In this document: positions 1 to 8,480 of the stretch, piece after piece
How the letters are laid out: every line of letters starts with the position of its first letter
How positions within the stretch are numbered: position 1 is the first letter of the stretch
Assembly: GCA_024196135.1 (NCBI GenBank)
Contig: JAMQCK010001070.1
Span: 1 to 12,354, forward strand
Direction: 5' to 3'
Source of the DNA: Pleurotus ostreatus/Saccharomyces cerevisiae fusant
Taxonomy: Eukaryota > Opisthokonta
DNA length: 12,354 nt
Notes under the pieces: model-generated
What the model was told of the DNA's origin: nothing
Seen by the model: only the letters and a program-made list of their open reading frames with translations
The model's database searches: none
Made by a program: the position numbers and the translations under genes

Positions 1-1011
1 GCTTCGCACAGCGCGATGGTTATCTTGAGCTTCCTGAGCGTTCGACTACACTGTTCTAGCGGGCCACGGACGCTCAGGATGACGCAGCGAGAGAAGAACA
101 ATGTGAGTTCCGTTAAGGACTTCATCGGCGGGAGCGAGATCACCTGGGTATATACGCGTTCGAGGTGCATGTGCAGATTAGACAGCCGGGACGCGTCCTC
201 GAGGAATGCTAAGGGTGTGATCGTGTCCAATGGGCCTTTTGCGAACATTAGAAGGTATGCGTCCTCGAGATTGGGCGCGGCGATGGGCGTCGGCATGCGG
301 AACTGGTCACAGGCGCCCGACAGGATCAGAGCGCGTAAGCGGTGGCTATGAGGCCGAAGCTTTCCCAATAAGCGATCGGCCCCGAGCCGCGCTTCTAAGC
401 CACTGACATTGAGCGGACATTGCCCTGTGAGGGGGATATAACGACGCAGGTACTGATCACATCCACCTCCCGGGGGGACGAGATGGCTCCAGAGTCGAGG
501 AGTTCCGTACGCGACGTTACGCCATTTTCTGCAGACGCGCGTGATAGTGGTATCAAGCTTTGGAATGGGGTTGACGAAGAAGAAGCCGCCGTTGATCAAC
601 TCGAGGAAGTGGAGGAATATTTCGGACAGTAGTTCGGAGGGCAGCCAATGGATGGGACAATGGGAACGAGCAAAAATTCTGGCAGATCGTCGGAGAGAAG
701 GGAGTACGTCGTCTTGCGTATCGTTCCGAGCACGCTTTGGGAGGGGCATAGATTAGAACGTATCCAGAATCAGCGATCAGCATACACACCTTGCTCTTCC
801 TGTTGGCCGAAGTCCGAGGCTTCAAGACAATTTCTGCAGCGCTACTTTCCTTCTGCTGCACCGGGCGGTCGACGTCTCCCCTTGTTCGTCTGCGCGCAAC
901 TGGCTGGCTGTTTCGACGTCGGACAGCAGCTGAGCTCGCGACGCCGGTGCCTTTGGAATTGTTCGAAGCAGACTCGACTGTCTGACTCTGTATTCTTGCC
1001 GAGCGACGCAT
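1..1011 (-). CDS. F-box / leucine-rich-repeat-like protein, C-terminus cut by the window edge
   Basis: Probable substrate receptor of an SCF ubiquitin ligase. Exon 1 is 1011-790 and starts at the ATG at 1011 (MRRSARIQ...): a basic, Ser-rich segment of 74 residues. Intron 789-735 (55 nt, gtgtgt...cccaaag, with a CTAAT branch candidate) joins in phase 0 to exon 2, 734 down to position 1, which stays open to the edge. About 318 residues are visible. The F-box is near residues 104-145: PIHWLPSELLSEIFLHFLEL, then a TRVCRKWRNVAYGTPRLWSHL helix pair, the usual basidiomycete F-box pattern. After it come Leu-spaced strands such as LRALILSG, LSNLHMHL and LTELTLFF, which suggest irregular LRRs. Exon 2 contains no usable start codon in its frame upstream of the F-box, so the gene is visible only by following the splice. 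It is more distant from the next two F-box genes than they are from each other. The target is unknown. The exact intron borders are inferred. Confidence 0.8.
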
Positions 1012-1109
1012 ATTAGCAAGGAGCAAGGTTGCGTGGGGCTGATGCTGGTGGTCAAAGTACAAGGCGCGACGAAAGGACCATGATCAAATTTTTCGGCAAT
1101 GTGCGGGAC

Positions 1110-1119
1110 ATCACGTGAT
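1110..1119. promoter_or_regulatory. E-box palindrome ATCACGTGAT upstream of the edge F-box gene
   Basis: A perfect 10-bp palindrome with a CACGTG core lies about 100 bp upstream of the ATG at 1011. In fungi this core is bound by bHLH regulators of the Pho4/Cbf1/USF type. GATAAG overlaps its right end at 1117-1122 and could be a GATA-factor site. Function is inferred from motif and position only. Confidence 0.3.
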
Positions 1120-1188
1120 AAGTGTTCGACTTTGCCAGTTACCTCGGAAGGCTGGTGCTTGAGAGCACGAATGTGGTATTGGCGGGGG

Positions 1189-1196
1189 ATATATAG
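1189..1196 (-). promoter_or_regulatory. possible TATA box of the edge F-box gene
   Basis: CTATATAT on the minus strand, about 180 bp upstream of the ATG at 1011, between the end of the next gene (1427) and this gene. The spacing is long for a TATA box unless the 5' UTR is long. It is the only clear TATA-like string in this 415-bp gap; the rest of 1012-1426 shows no gene. Confidence 0.25.
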
Positions 1197-1426
1197 CAGC
1201 TGGGGCAGACCCTACACTTGAAGCTTACGAATATACTGGACGATAGGGCGCGACTGCAATCCTAGCTACTCTTTTCTCATGAGCTGATGTAGGAGCATCA
1301 AAAGTTCTACTACTTTGGAGAATGACGGGGCGCTACAGAACCGCTGTAATCAATTGCTTCTATGCTCCTGAAGACCAACCACTTGAATCAATGCATACGA
1401 GGTAGATCCTTGTGAATATATGTGCA

Positions 1427-2878
1427 TTACATATCTTCGCTATCCTCCACCAAGAGCTTCGTAGATCCCGCCAAATTTCTTCGAATAATAGAAACGTCCT
1501 CGCGCGCGGCACACACGCCCTGCAGAGCTAATGACTCAAGAGCGCTTGAAGATCGGTCGAGAAAGCCTCTCAAGGCGTCGTACGGAAATTGTGCTGTCTC
1601 CGGAATGAAGTATCTGCCGACTCGTCGCACCTCGTCTGGCTTCGCGCAGCGGAGCCGCGCGTGTCGCAGACGCGGGGCGGTAAGGATGATCAGAAGACGG
1701 CTAAGCGTAGCCCACACGGGGACTGTAGCGACCGTCAGGGACTCGAGGTTTGGTAGCGTTAGGGGATTGGGTTCGGCATTATTCCATGTGTTAGGGGGAG
1801 CGAACACGCCGATGATGAGCTCCTTCAGGTTGACGCAGGGAGCCAGCGCTCGGCCCGCAAGCGGCCACTCCATCCACGACACCTCGAGACGCACCAGATT
1901 GTTTCGCGGCGCGTGCAGTATTACCCCATCGAAGCTGGGGCTCGTGGAATCGACAATGTTCTGCGTCCAGGAGCGCAGGCGCGGCGCGCACTCGGTGAAG
2001 AGGACGGCGTGATAGGGCATGATTCTGTCCGGTTCGCGGTGCGTGCGGTCTTCGACGAGCTCGAAGCTCGCGAGACTCTCTATCTCGATGTGTGCGGGCA
2101 TCCTCGCGCGAAACTCGATGCCATAGAGATAGTCCAAGTACGCGAAGGAGGTGGAGCAGAGGCGGGCGTGGTGGCAGCGGCGGGCGAAGTGTTCGAAGAA
2201 TTCGGAGGCTGGCAGCAGGGGGAGTCTTCGCTTCGGCCCATAGTCGAAGGCGACGCAGGGTCCGTGCAGGTCGACAGCGAAGGGCCGCGGATCCGACTTT
2301 TCGAGGTATGCGATCAGCGCGTTTTGGAACGGCAAAAGACGCTCGGGCGTGGGTTTCTCTTTACGCTCCTCGATCTCGTACGTATCGAGCTTGACGCAGA
2401 TCGGCGTCCACAGCTGCTTGTCGTTTTCCGCAATGGCGCGCCAGCGGTGACAGACGTGGCTGATCGTCGCCGCCGTTAGCATCGATTTTGGCAATGGATA
2501 CGTGAAGACAACGTCCGCACACGCGAAGCGGAATATTTGCTCCAAGATCTCGTCGGGGAGTCTACGAATGGGAGCGGCGATCGCGCGTTGTTCAGCGGCA
2601 AAGTCCAGGAGGCGCTGGCGATGGGCTTGGACCTCTCCGACCAAAGCGAGCAGCCGGTCGATCTCGAGTGTAAGGATATGCGCTTGTTGTTCCGCGCTCA
2701 TCGCATTATTTAGACGGTCATTGTCGGCTAAGGTGTCGAGGGACGCATCGTTGGCTCTGATCGCGACGACAGCGTCCTGAGACGGCGAAAAAGGACTGCC
2801 GGTACAAGTGATGCTTTGTCGACAGCCGGGGCAGAGCGATATCGATACCACGTCTTCAGGTCTATCAGAGTTGAGCAT
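1427..2878 (-). CDS. F-box protein with N-terminal CxxC and coiled coil (paralog A, 483 aa)
   Basis: Likely SCF ubiquitin-ligase substrate receptor. The reading frame is continuous: ATG at 2878, TAA at 1429-1427. Order: a CPGC pair at residues 16-19; a Ser/Asp-rich linker; a probable coiled coil at about 61-99 (LTLEIDRLLALVGEVQAHRQ); the F-box at about 104-145 (PIRRLPDEILEQIFRFAC, then ISHVCHRWRAIAENDKQLW); a long C-terminal half with Leu-rich strands (NLKELIIGVF, NLESLTVATV, LRHARLRC) that resembles degenerate LRRs; and a closing segment LESLALQGVC...KLLVEDSED. This closing segment matches the gene at 3303-4754, which has the same length. An alternative start is possible: ATG at 2916, two bases of the next codon, an intron 2911-2862 (50 nt, gtacgt...gatag), then frame continuation from 2861 (MKPEDVVSIS...). 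Its acceptor aligns codon for codon with that of the 5' intron of the paralog, so the spliced start may be the real one. The target is unknown. Confidence 0.87.
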   Translation of the reverse strand: MLNSDRPEDVVSISLCPGCRQSITCTGSPFSPSQDAVVAIRANDASLDTLADNDRLNNAMSAEQQAHILTLEIDRLLALVGEVQAHRQRLLDFAAEQRAIAAPIRRLPDEILEQIFRFACADVVFTYPLPKSMLTAATISHVCHRWRAIAENDKQLWTPICVKLDTYEIEERKEKPTPERLLPFQNALIAYLEKSDPRPFAVDLHGPCVAFDYGPKRRLPLLPASEFFEHFARRCHHARLCSTSFAYLDYLYGIEFRARMPAHIEIESLASFELVEDRTHREPDRIMPYHAVLFTECAPRLRSWTQNIVDSTSPSFDGVILHAPRNNLVRLEVSWMEWPLAGRALAPCVNLKELIIGVFAPPNTWNNAEPNPLTLPNLESLTVATVPVWATLSRLLIILTAPRLRHARLRCAKPDEVRRVGRYFIPETAQFPYDALRGFLDRSSSALESLALQGVCAAREDVSIIRRNLAGSTKLLVEDSEDM

Positions 2879-2916
2879 AGGTCCGTGAGAGGTCAGAGCG
2901 AAAACACGTACTTCAT

Positions 2917-3302
2917 CTTGATGGTCGGAGGCAAACTGCGGTCAAGATATCGGCCTTTGCCGGCGTGCCGTCGGTGCCGATCGTCAGGTGACTAGTTGAA
3001 CTTCGGCGTGTCTCAATTTGCGAGCTGCTTAGCTTTTCCCTCGTCTCGTTGCTTCCTGCATGATATTACAGAGTTTCACAGCAAAACGGAGCGCCATATG
3101 ATTGTCACTGTTGTTTTGTTGCATCGATACGCGAGCCAAGCAATATCACATCCGGGAAGGACTTATGAACAAGGGTTGGAGTACAAGAAATGGGAGCTGG
3201 ACGCATTCTCGAATAAGCCCTCAAAATATAGGTATGCCTGATTCTGCACAATACGTTAGTGCCCACGGTCAGAGAACAGGAAAGACGTCCACAGACTTTG
3301 TT
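2917..3302. other. intergenic region between the two F-box paralogs
   Basis: This holds the 3' flank of the gene at 3303-4754 and the promoter of the gene at 1427-2878. No supported gene, repeat or strong TATA box was seen. Short plus-strand frames here show no recognisable motif. Confidence 0.5.
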
Positions 3303-4754
3303 TTATGGGTCGTTGAGCTCCTCCGAATCAGTTACGACAAGATTTGTGACGTCGGGAAGCCGCGCGCGCAGAAGGGCGACGTCGCCTGCCCCAGTGCATA
3401 CCCCTTCGATTTCCAGGGAGTCCATCTTGCAGTTCGACTGCGCGAGGAACTGCGCGAACTGGGAGTGCGGGAAGTCAGGCCGGTCCTCGGGAGTGCCCTC
3501 GCAGCATAGCACCGCGGTATAGTCGGTGAGATACTTGTCGCTCCCATGGCAGAGGCGCGCATGCTTCAAGAGCGGGGTGGTGAGCGATGCGAGTAAATCA
3601 CCAAAGATGGTGCGTGCCGGTCGCGCAACGAGATGGAGAGATACAAGAGAGGGCAGAATGATGGGTTTGGGCGGAGGGGTGTAGGTGCCATCGTGCCTAC
3701 CTCTGGTGGCTATGAAGAGGGAGATTCTGAGGTCTTCCAAGGCCCTACAGTCCGCAAGCGCGTCGTAGGCGGATATCGCTGACACCCACATCACGTCGAG
3801 ATGGGTAAGCTGCGACATGGGTGCGTGAACACACAAGTGTTCGCTGCCACCTGTCTCTGTAAACGTCTGCGACCAACGCTTCAGGTTCGGTGTACTTTCG
3901 CGCACGAAGTTAGCAAAGATGGTCAAGTGCGCATGGTCACTGCTCTCATGGCAGACGATGCTGTCGAGCTTGTTCATCAAAGCTCTCCGCCCTCCACGCT
4001 TGCGTACCGACCTCGCGAATGCCGAGAATAACTTGTCCAGGTGTCGCAGGTACGTGCAGTCGAAGTCCGCGTGCTGACAGCGTCGGATGAAGTGCGCCAT
4101 AAATCGCCCCTCAGGGAGGACTGCATGCAACCCGTTCCTGTGCGCGATGTAGACACAGCCGTCCCCGCGCAGATCGACGGAGAAGGGGAGCGGATCCGAG
4201 CGCGCAAGGTAGAAAACGAGCGCTTTACGGTACTCGTTTACCTGCGTTTCCCTGAACTGTGGGCTATTGACGGCCGGTATGTTGACTTTGATGCAAGGGA
4301 TGAGCCAGAGCTGCTTGCTGGTCAACAGGATCGTCCGCCACGTGTGACAGACGTGGCCGAGGGTGCGCGCTGTCGTCATCGTCGGTTGCAGCGGAAAGGC
4401 AAACTCGGGCGTCCTGCACGCGAGGAGGAAGATGTTCTCCAGGACTTCCGTCGGGACGCGTCGCACTGGCGCAACGAGGGAGCGCTGTTGCTCTGCGTAG
4501 TCGGCGAGGCTCTGGCGGTGGGCTTGGAGGTTCCGAGTCAAGGCCTGAAGGCGGCGGATCTCAGCGTCGAACGCGAGGATCTCGCGTTCTGCCTCTTCCG
4601 CCTCCGAGATGTACTCGCGACTCGGAACGGCGTCCGGCGGTAAGTCTCCTTTCCTCAGCGTGTCAAGTACGGTTTGAGAAGGAGCGCGCGCAATGGTGCG
4701 GGACATAGACCGAGAACAATTCGGGCAGAGCGCAATCTCGCACACGTTGCTCAT
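3303..4754 (-). CDS. F-box protein with N-terminal CxxC and coiled coil (paralog B, 483 aa)
   Basis: Tandem paralog of the gene at 1427-2878, with the same orientation, architecture and codon count. ATG at 4754, TAA at 3305-3303. CPNC lies at residues 10-13. A charged, heptad-like coiled coil spans about 51-92 (EAEEAEREILAFDAEIRRLQ). The F-box is at about 96-138 (PVRRVPTEVLENIFLLAC, then LGHVCHTWRTILLTSKQLW). Shared later landmarks include SDPLPFSVDLRG, RRCQHA, TPNLKRWSQ, HAPMSQLTHLDVMW and LLKHARLCHG, and the closing LEIEGVC...NLVVTDSE. In the paralog these read SDPRPFAVDLHG, RRCHHA, APRLRSWTQ and HAPRNNLVRLEVSW. A canonical intron, 4821-4756 (66 nt, CAG|GTGAGT...GTCAG), ends one base before the ATG, so the 5' UTR is probably spliced. 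Upstream of it the frame meets a stop with no ATG, which fixes the start at 4754. Expected role: substrate binding in an SCF complex; the target is unknown. Confidence 0.88.
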   Translation of the reverse strand: MSNVCEIALCPNCSRSMSRTIARAPSQTVLDTLRKGDLPPDAVPSREYISEAEEAEREILAFDAEIRRLQALTRNLQAHRQSLADYAEQQRSLVAPVRRVPTEVLENIFLLACRTPEFAFPLQPTMTTARTLGHVCHTWRTILLTSKQLWLIPCIKVNIPAVNSPQFRETQVNEYRKALVFYLARSDPLPFSVDLRGDGCVYIAHRNGLHAVLPEGRFMAHFIRRCQHADFDCTYLRHLDKLFSAFARSVRKRGGRRALMNKLDSIVCHESSDHAHLTIFANFVRESTPNLKRWSQTFTETGGSEHLCVHAPMSQLTHLDVMWVSAISAYDALADCRALEDLRISLFIATRGRHDGTYTPPPKPIILPSLVSLHLVARPARTIFGDLLASLTTPLLKHARLCHGSDKYLTDYTAVLCCEGTPEDRPDFPHSQFAQFLAQSNCKMDSLEIEGVCTGAGDVALLRARLPDVTNLVVTDSEELNDP

Positions 4755-4755
4755 T

Positions 4756-4821
4756 CTGACACTGGTTAACTGAGACCGCCATGAGTTGGACGAGGGGTAT
4801 GGAATTGACGACGATACTCAC
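4756..4821 (-). other. predicted 5'-UTR intron of paralog B
   Basis: The donor CAG|GTGAGT is a perfect consensus, the acceptor GTCAG is at 4758-4756, and a TTAAC branch candidate precedes it. It is 66 nt long, matching the other introns in the window. Its acceptor falls at the position equivalent to the gatag acceptor at 2862 in paralog A. Inferred from sequence only. Confidence 0.5.
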
Positions 4822-5716
4822 CTGGCAGCAATCCAGTGTAGGCTCAGTCCTCAGTCAGAAGGATCACTTCGACTCTGCTAGGTCCAGATGGCGAAGAGTC
4901 CGTAGAGTTGTGATAAAAAATTAGCGGAGAATCAAGGTGCAACGCCTGGTCTACGAGAAGCGCTGCTTGTACAAGAGCAGATGATGGCAAACGCAGACCA
5001 ACGTGCAACCCGCGCGGCGGTCTCCGGCAAGTAGCGGGGCGTCGTGACACGTCGATGACGAAACGTGACAAGGTACACATGTCACATCCCTAAAAGGATT
5101 AATCGGAAATTTTCCAGCTTGCTCTCTACCTCCACCATCTCCCCGACCCCTCGCACCTTTGGGCAAGGCGGACGTCGAGTACCCTCCATGAATGCAATAC
5201 CTGCCCGCTCCCCCCTGTTGTGCTTCAACGTCCTGCAAGAACTCAACATCAATGATCACTCGCACGCGCCGGCTCTGGACCGTCACCGGCCTACCTACCC
5301 ACAATCCCCTCCCCGTCCCAACATACCTATACCGATTTCTCCTCCTTCCCTTCGATCCCCATCCTCATACACACACCCAACCCCACAATCAACCAGGGCC
5401 CCGTCGCGCACGCTTCCATACGCGGGGCCCGTTATCCTTTGTGGCAGATCGAGCTGTTATACCGTGTCTTGTATATTCGTGCGCGACAAATGCAATCATC
5501 CCACGTCGCGCTCGTAGTTTGGGGACTTACATCTTTTGGTTCATCTGTCACCCTTCCTCCGCCTTGTCCGCTTCTACCTACATTCCTCAGAACATTGCGT
5601 ATGCACCCATTATATTCGTGGATTCGTGGAAATGCATCTCATGCCCACCCATTCGTATTGCGTGACGATGTGAACAAACGACCTCATAAATACGATAAAT
5701 ATCGAGCACGCCTCGC
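4822..5716. other. gene-poor intergenic region (895 bp)
   Basis: This holds the promoter of the F-box gene ending at 4754 and the 3' flank of the secreted-protein gene ending at 5717. The plus strand is C/T- and CA-rich at about 5300-5420, which gives long proline-rich frames (5065-5517 and 5192-5665) that look like composition artefacts: no domain, no signal peptide and no splice structure. No RNA gene was recognised. Confidence 0.5.
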
Positions 5717-7269
5717 TCAAATGCTCAGGTCGGCGTCGTTGATCTCGGGTGCGGGCCTGTGGACGAGCGAAGGTCAGTAAGGCTCGCGATCTCGACAAAG
5801 GACGACACGGCGTCGTCGGACGAAGCGATACCAAGGTACGAAGGCGGGGGAGTGGGAGATACGAAAGAGAGTCGAAGATACGAAGGAGAGTCGAAGATAC
5901 GAAGAAGAGTCGAAGACACGCAGGAGAGTCGAAGACACGAAGGAGAGTTGAGGAAAGACCACGCACTTGTCCGGGTTGAAGATCGCGATCCCGCCAAGGG
6001 TGCAGGTGAGGCCATCCTCGCTGAGCGCGGAGTTCTTGCTCTTGTACGCCTTGTCGGTCTCGGGGAGGACGCAGATGGAGGCGTCCATAGGCTTGTCGGT
6101 GACGACGACGGTGTTGTAGAAGAAGCACTGGGGGAGGGGGTGAATGTAAGCGATGCATCTCACAAAGCAGAAGATGTGTTAGGAGGCTGGTTGAGGGGAG
6201 GTGGGCGAGCGGAATGTGGGAGAGATTGGGAGGGTGAGGGAGAGCAGGTGAGATGATCATACGCACGGGGAAGTTCCAATCCGCGTTTGACTGGTCCGTT
6301 GGGTTCTCGACCATCAGCTCGCCCGAGCTCTGCAGCTGGCCGGCGAGGTCCAATTCGTAGGCTGGGCGGGAGGTTAGCGAGGGCCGAAAGAGGTTTGTCG
6401 ACAGGTAGAGGAGCGCGACCAAGAACCGTCCAAGAACGCGACGGAGCGGTAATTACAACGACGAGGCGAAAGCGATACGCACTAACGGTCTGATTGTTGT
6501 TCGACAGGTTGATGCACGTCTGGTCCCAGGTTGACGCCGTGCCCTGCTTGAGCTCCATGGTGCACGCGACGAGGTCCTCGGGGGCGACCTGCATAACGTC
6601 GCCGCCAAAGCAGCCCTGGAGAGGGGTCAGCGACGCTGGCAAGGCAAGGAGGGGAAAGCGCGAATGGGGGAAGTGGTGAAGGAGAGAGGTGGAGAGTGCG
6701 AAGGAGAGGGTGAGGGGCGCGCAAAGGAGGGAACACTCACATCGAAGTCAGGGTTCCCGCCACCGCCGACGTAGACGCCGGAGATGTACCACTGGTCCTC
6801 AGGGTGGTCGCCTGGGACGCAGCTGGGGGCACAATCAGTGCTCGCTCATCGAAGTACCAATCGCGACGAATACTCACGAAGGACCGTAGGTCAGGACGGG
6901 TTGGAGGACCTGATAGCTGTATCAGTGGACGTGTTCTCGCCAGACCCTTCAAGTAACGCGTACACCGTTGCCAACGGCTGCGGGGTCACCGCCGTCCTCC
7001 TGGAGTGCGTTACCGGGCTGGATGCCGGGCCAGACGAAGAGGGTCTGGCCGTCGAGGTCGTTGGGTGGGATCGCGGGGACCTTCATCGTGGTCGCGAGCT
7101 CTAGCGAGGAACGAAGTCAGCTCGCTACGCGCGCGGGAGGCAAAGACGAACACGTACTCGTAATGTGAGTACCCACGGGCAGGTACCAGCTCGGGCCCGT
7201 CCAGTCCGTGCCGAGGACGCTGGGCAGGAGCGCGGACGCGGCGGCGAGGGCGAACGTGGAGGCGTACAT
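5717..7269 (-). CDS. secreted cysteine-containing protein of unknown function (263 aa, eight exons)
   Basis: Exons: 7269-7158, 7100-6964, 6909-6878, 6822-6741, 6615-6483, 6361-6267, 6127-5967 and 5756-5717. All join in phase and end at a TGA, giving 263 residues. The seven introns have GT...AG ends, mostly with CTGAC, CTGAT or CTAAC branch sites (57, 54, 55, 125, 121, 139 and 210 nt). The start MYASTFALAAASALLPSVLG is a good signal peptide with cleavage before TDW. The mature part is acidic with aromatic clusters (LFVWPGIQP, DQWYISGVYVGGGG), seven Cys (SCVPGD, GCFGGD, ACTME, TCINL, FPCFF, SICVLP, LTCTLG) and N-glycosylation sequons N157-L-S and N162-Q-T. The VGNGVLQPVLTYGPS segment recalls secreted Agaricomycete proteins loosely described as lectin/glucanase-like, but I cannot assign a family or activity. 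In the first intron an alternative donor at 7171 would also keep the frame. Confidence is high for the gene and low for its function. Confidence 0.8.
5757..5966 (-). other. last intron (210 nt) of the secreted-protein gene
   Basis: Donor AA|gtgcgtgg at 5966 and acceptor ccacag at 5757, with a TTACTGACC branch site about 20 nt before the acceptor. The split codon AA|G restores Lys, and the short last exon ends ...PEINDADLSI and TGA. Reading through the intron instead would add a repetitive Ser/Leu/Arg tail encoded by the minisatellite, which is unlikely to be real protein. Confidence 0.7.
5858..5952. repeat. 19-bp minisatellite, five copies, inside an intron
   Basis: Unit on the plus strand: GATACGAAGGAGAGTCGAA. 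Copies are at 5858-5876, 5877-5895, 5896-5914, 5915-5933 and 5934-5952, with 0 to about 4 differences each. A degenerate partial copy lies just before, around 5836-5847. On the transcript strand the array is pyrimidine-rich. The 19-bp period is not a multiple of three, which fits non-coding sequence. Confidence 0.9.
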
Positions 7270-7362
7270 CGTGCGGGGCGGGCTGTATAAAGGAAGGAAT
7301 GAGGAGAAAAGAGAGTGGGAGGGTATGTAGATGACGAAGGCCGGGGCCGTCGCTGAGCGCTT

Positions 7363-7370
7363 CTTATATG
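7363..7370 (-). promoter_or_regulatory. TATA-like box of the secreted-protein gene
   Basis: CATATAAG on the minus strand, about 95 bp upstream of the ATG at 7269. It is followed by a C/T-rich stretch (about 7280-7320) of the kind often seen at fungal transcription starts. Inferred from position and motif. Confidence 0.4.
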
Positions 7371-8096
7371 AGGTAGATGCATATGAGATGCGGGCATTCT
7401 GTCCCGAGGTCGACTGACTTCAACTGATTCGAGCGTCGAGGCTCCTCAAGCAGACGGTGCGGCTTGCTGTGAATGGAGACCGCAGGTGTTGCGGCGGCGG
7501 GGGAGGGAGTGGGCGACGGGCAATTCGCTCGGTGGTTTCCATCAGCGTCCTCGAACACTTGGAGGGTGCGCGGCCATATGATGGCAAGCGGGGGTTACGA
7601 GACGGGGCTGTTGGGCATCTCAGGATTGTCCGTGTACCGCGGGGCGAGAACAAAGGGGTGGTAGCTATCGGTTCGGGAAGAATGGACGTTGAACGTCCTG
7701 ATCTGTGCGGAACGAGGTAACCGAGAGAATCAAGTTGCTGTTCACGCTGAACGGTCGTGGTGCAACGGATTGAAGGTGGTCATTCATTGCTGTTTTTGAG
7801 TATCGTGGTTGAAGCCAGCAAGCTGGCGTCTGACAAGCCAAATCCTCATTCGACGAGGTCAAGATGACACCATGGTTTGTTTGGACATGTTGATCCATCA
7901 TCAGTAGCCCGAGATTGATCAATAGCTATCAACAACCTCGACCTTGTCTCCTCCTTCCATGAGCTTCAGAGGCATGCCTTGGGCCATCCCTGTACTCCAG
8001 AGGCCGCTTCTCTGCCGATGCGCGGCTGGAAGGGGTGAAGGAGTGCATGCCAGTCAACAAACCAGGCACGCTTTTAGTACTTCGTAGTCTTCACCC

Positions 8097-8114
8097 GAAT
8101 CAGCTCCCTGATTC
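8097..8114. repeat. short perfect inverted repeat GAATCAG-4-CTGATTC
   Basis: 7-bp arms with a CTCC spacer, upstream of the PQ-loop gene. It could be a dimeric transcription-factor site or chance. A CCAAT motif follows within 10 bp. Confidence 0.35.
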
Positions 8115-8480
8115 TCTCCAATAAACCATGCTTTACGAGTCTCTCTACCCCCCCCACAGACCTGCTGCACCCTCAGAATCCACCGCGACGCGAACTTCAA
8201 CCACAAACTCACATGACCGTGTCGAGATTTGTAGGCCGAGGCGAAGTGGGACAGACGACAAATGGGTGGACAATGACCCCGATCTTACTCATGGCACCAT
8301 CCGTCCGGATGGCCTCAAGACCCGAAGACGTACCTTGGTCTTCTCCTTCATGGCTGGCTTCTGCTGCGACGACACTCACTCACGCTCGCCTGTCCTTTTC
8401 CTGACCTAAAACCTCGATCGCTCGTGCTGAGGATCGTTATTCATCGACTAGACGCGAAGTCATAAGCGCTCAAGCTCAGA

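Larger units (their letters stand above)
7270..8480. other. divergent promoter region (1.2 kb)
   Basis: This lies between the secreted-protein gene (minus, from 7269) and the PQ-loop gene (plus, from 8481). Short frames on both strands (for example 7457-7720, 7665-7922 and 8128-8409) show no domain or convincing splice pattern. CCAAT at about 8119 and a 7-bp inverted repeat at 8097-8114 are possible regulatory marks for the PQ-loop gene. Nothing else was recognised. Confidence 0.5.

Noticed and set aside
553..1062. Minus-strand frame of 169 codons starting upstream of the edge F-box gene
   Set aside because: Only its 1011-790 part is used as exon 1. Past 789 it reads through an intron in the wrong frame; the true frame shows the F-box.
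1913..2479. Plus-strand 188-codon frame opposite an F-box gene
   Set aside because: It is antisense to paralog A, has no domain and no start context, and is explained by GC-rich codon shadowing. The same applies to the frames at 1422-2012 and 4041-4643.
5065..5665. Two overlapping Pro/Ser-rich plus-strand frames
   Set aside because: They follow a C/T- and CA-rich tract, show no domain, and have no plausible splice structure.
5749..6256. Plus-strand frames across the minisatellite and the secreted-protein gene
   Set aside because: They are antisense to well-supported exons, and the repetitive peptide comes from the 19-bp repeat staying open in several frames.
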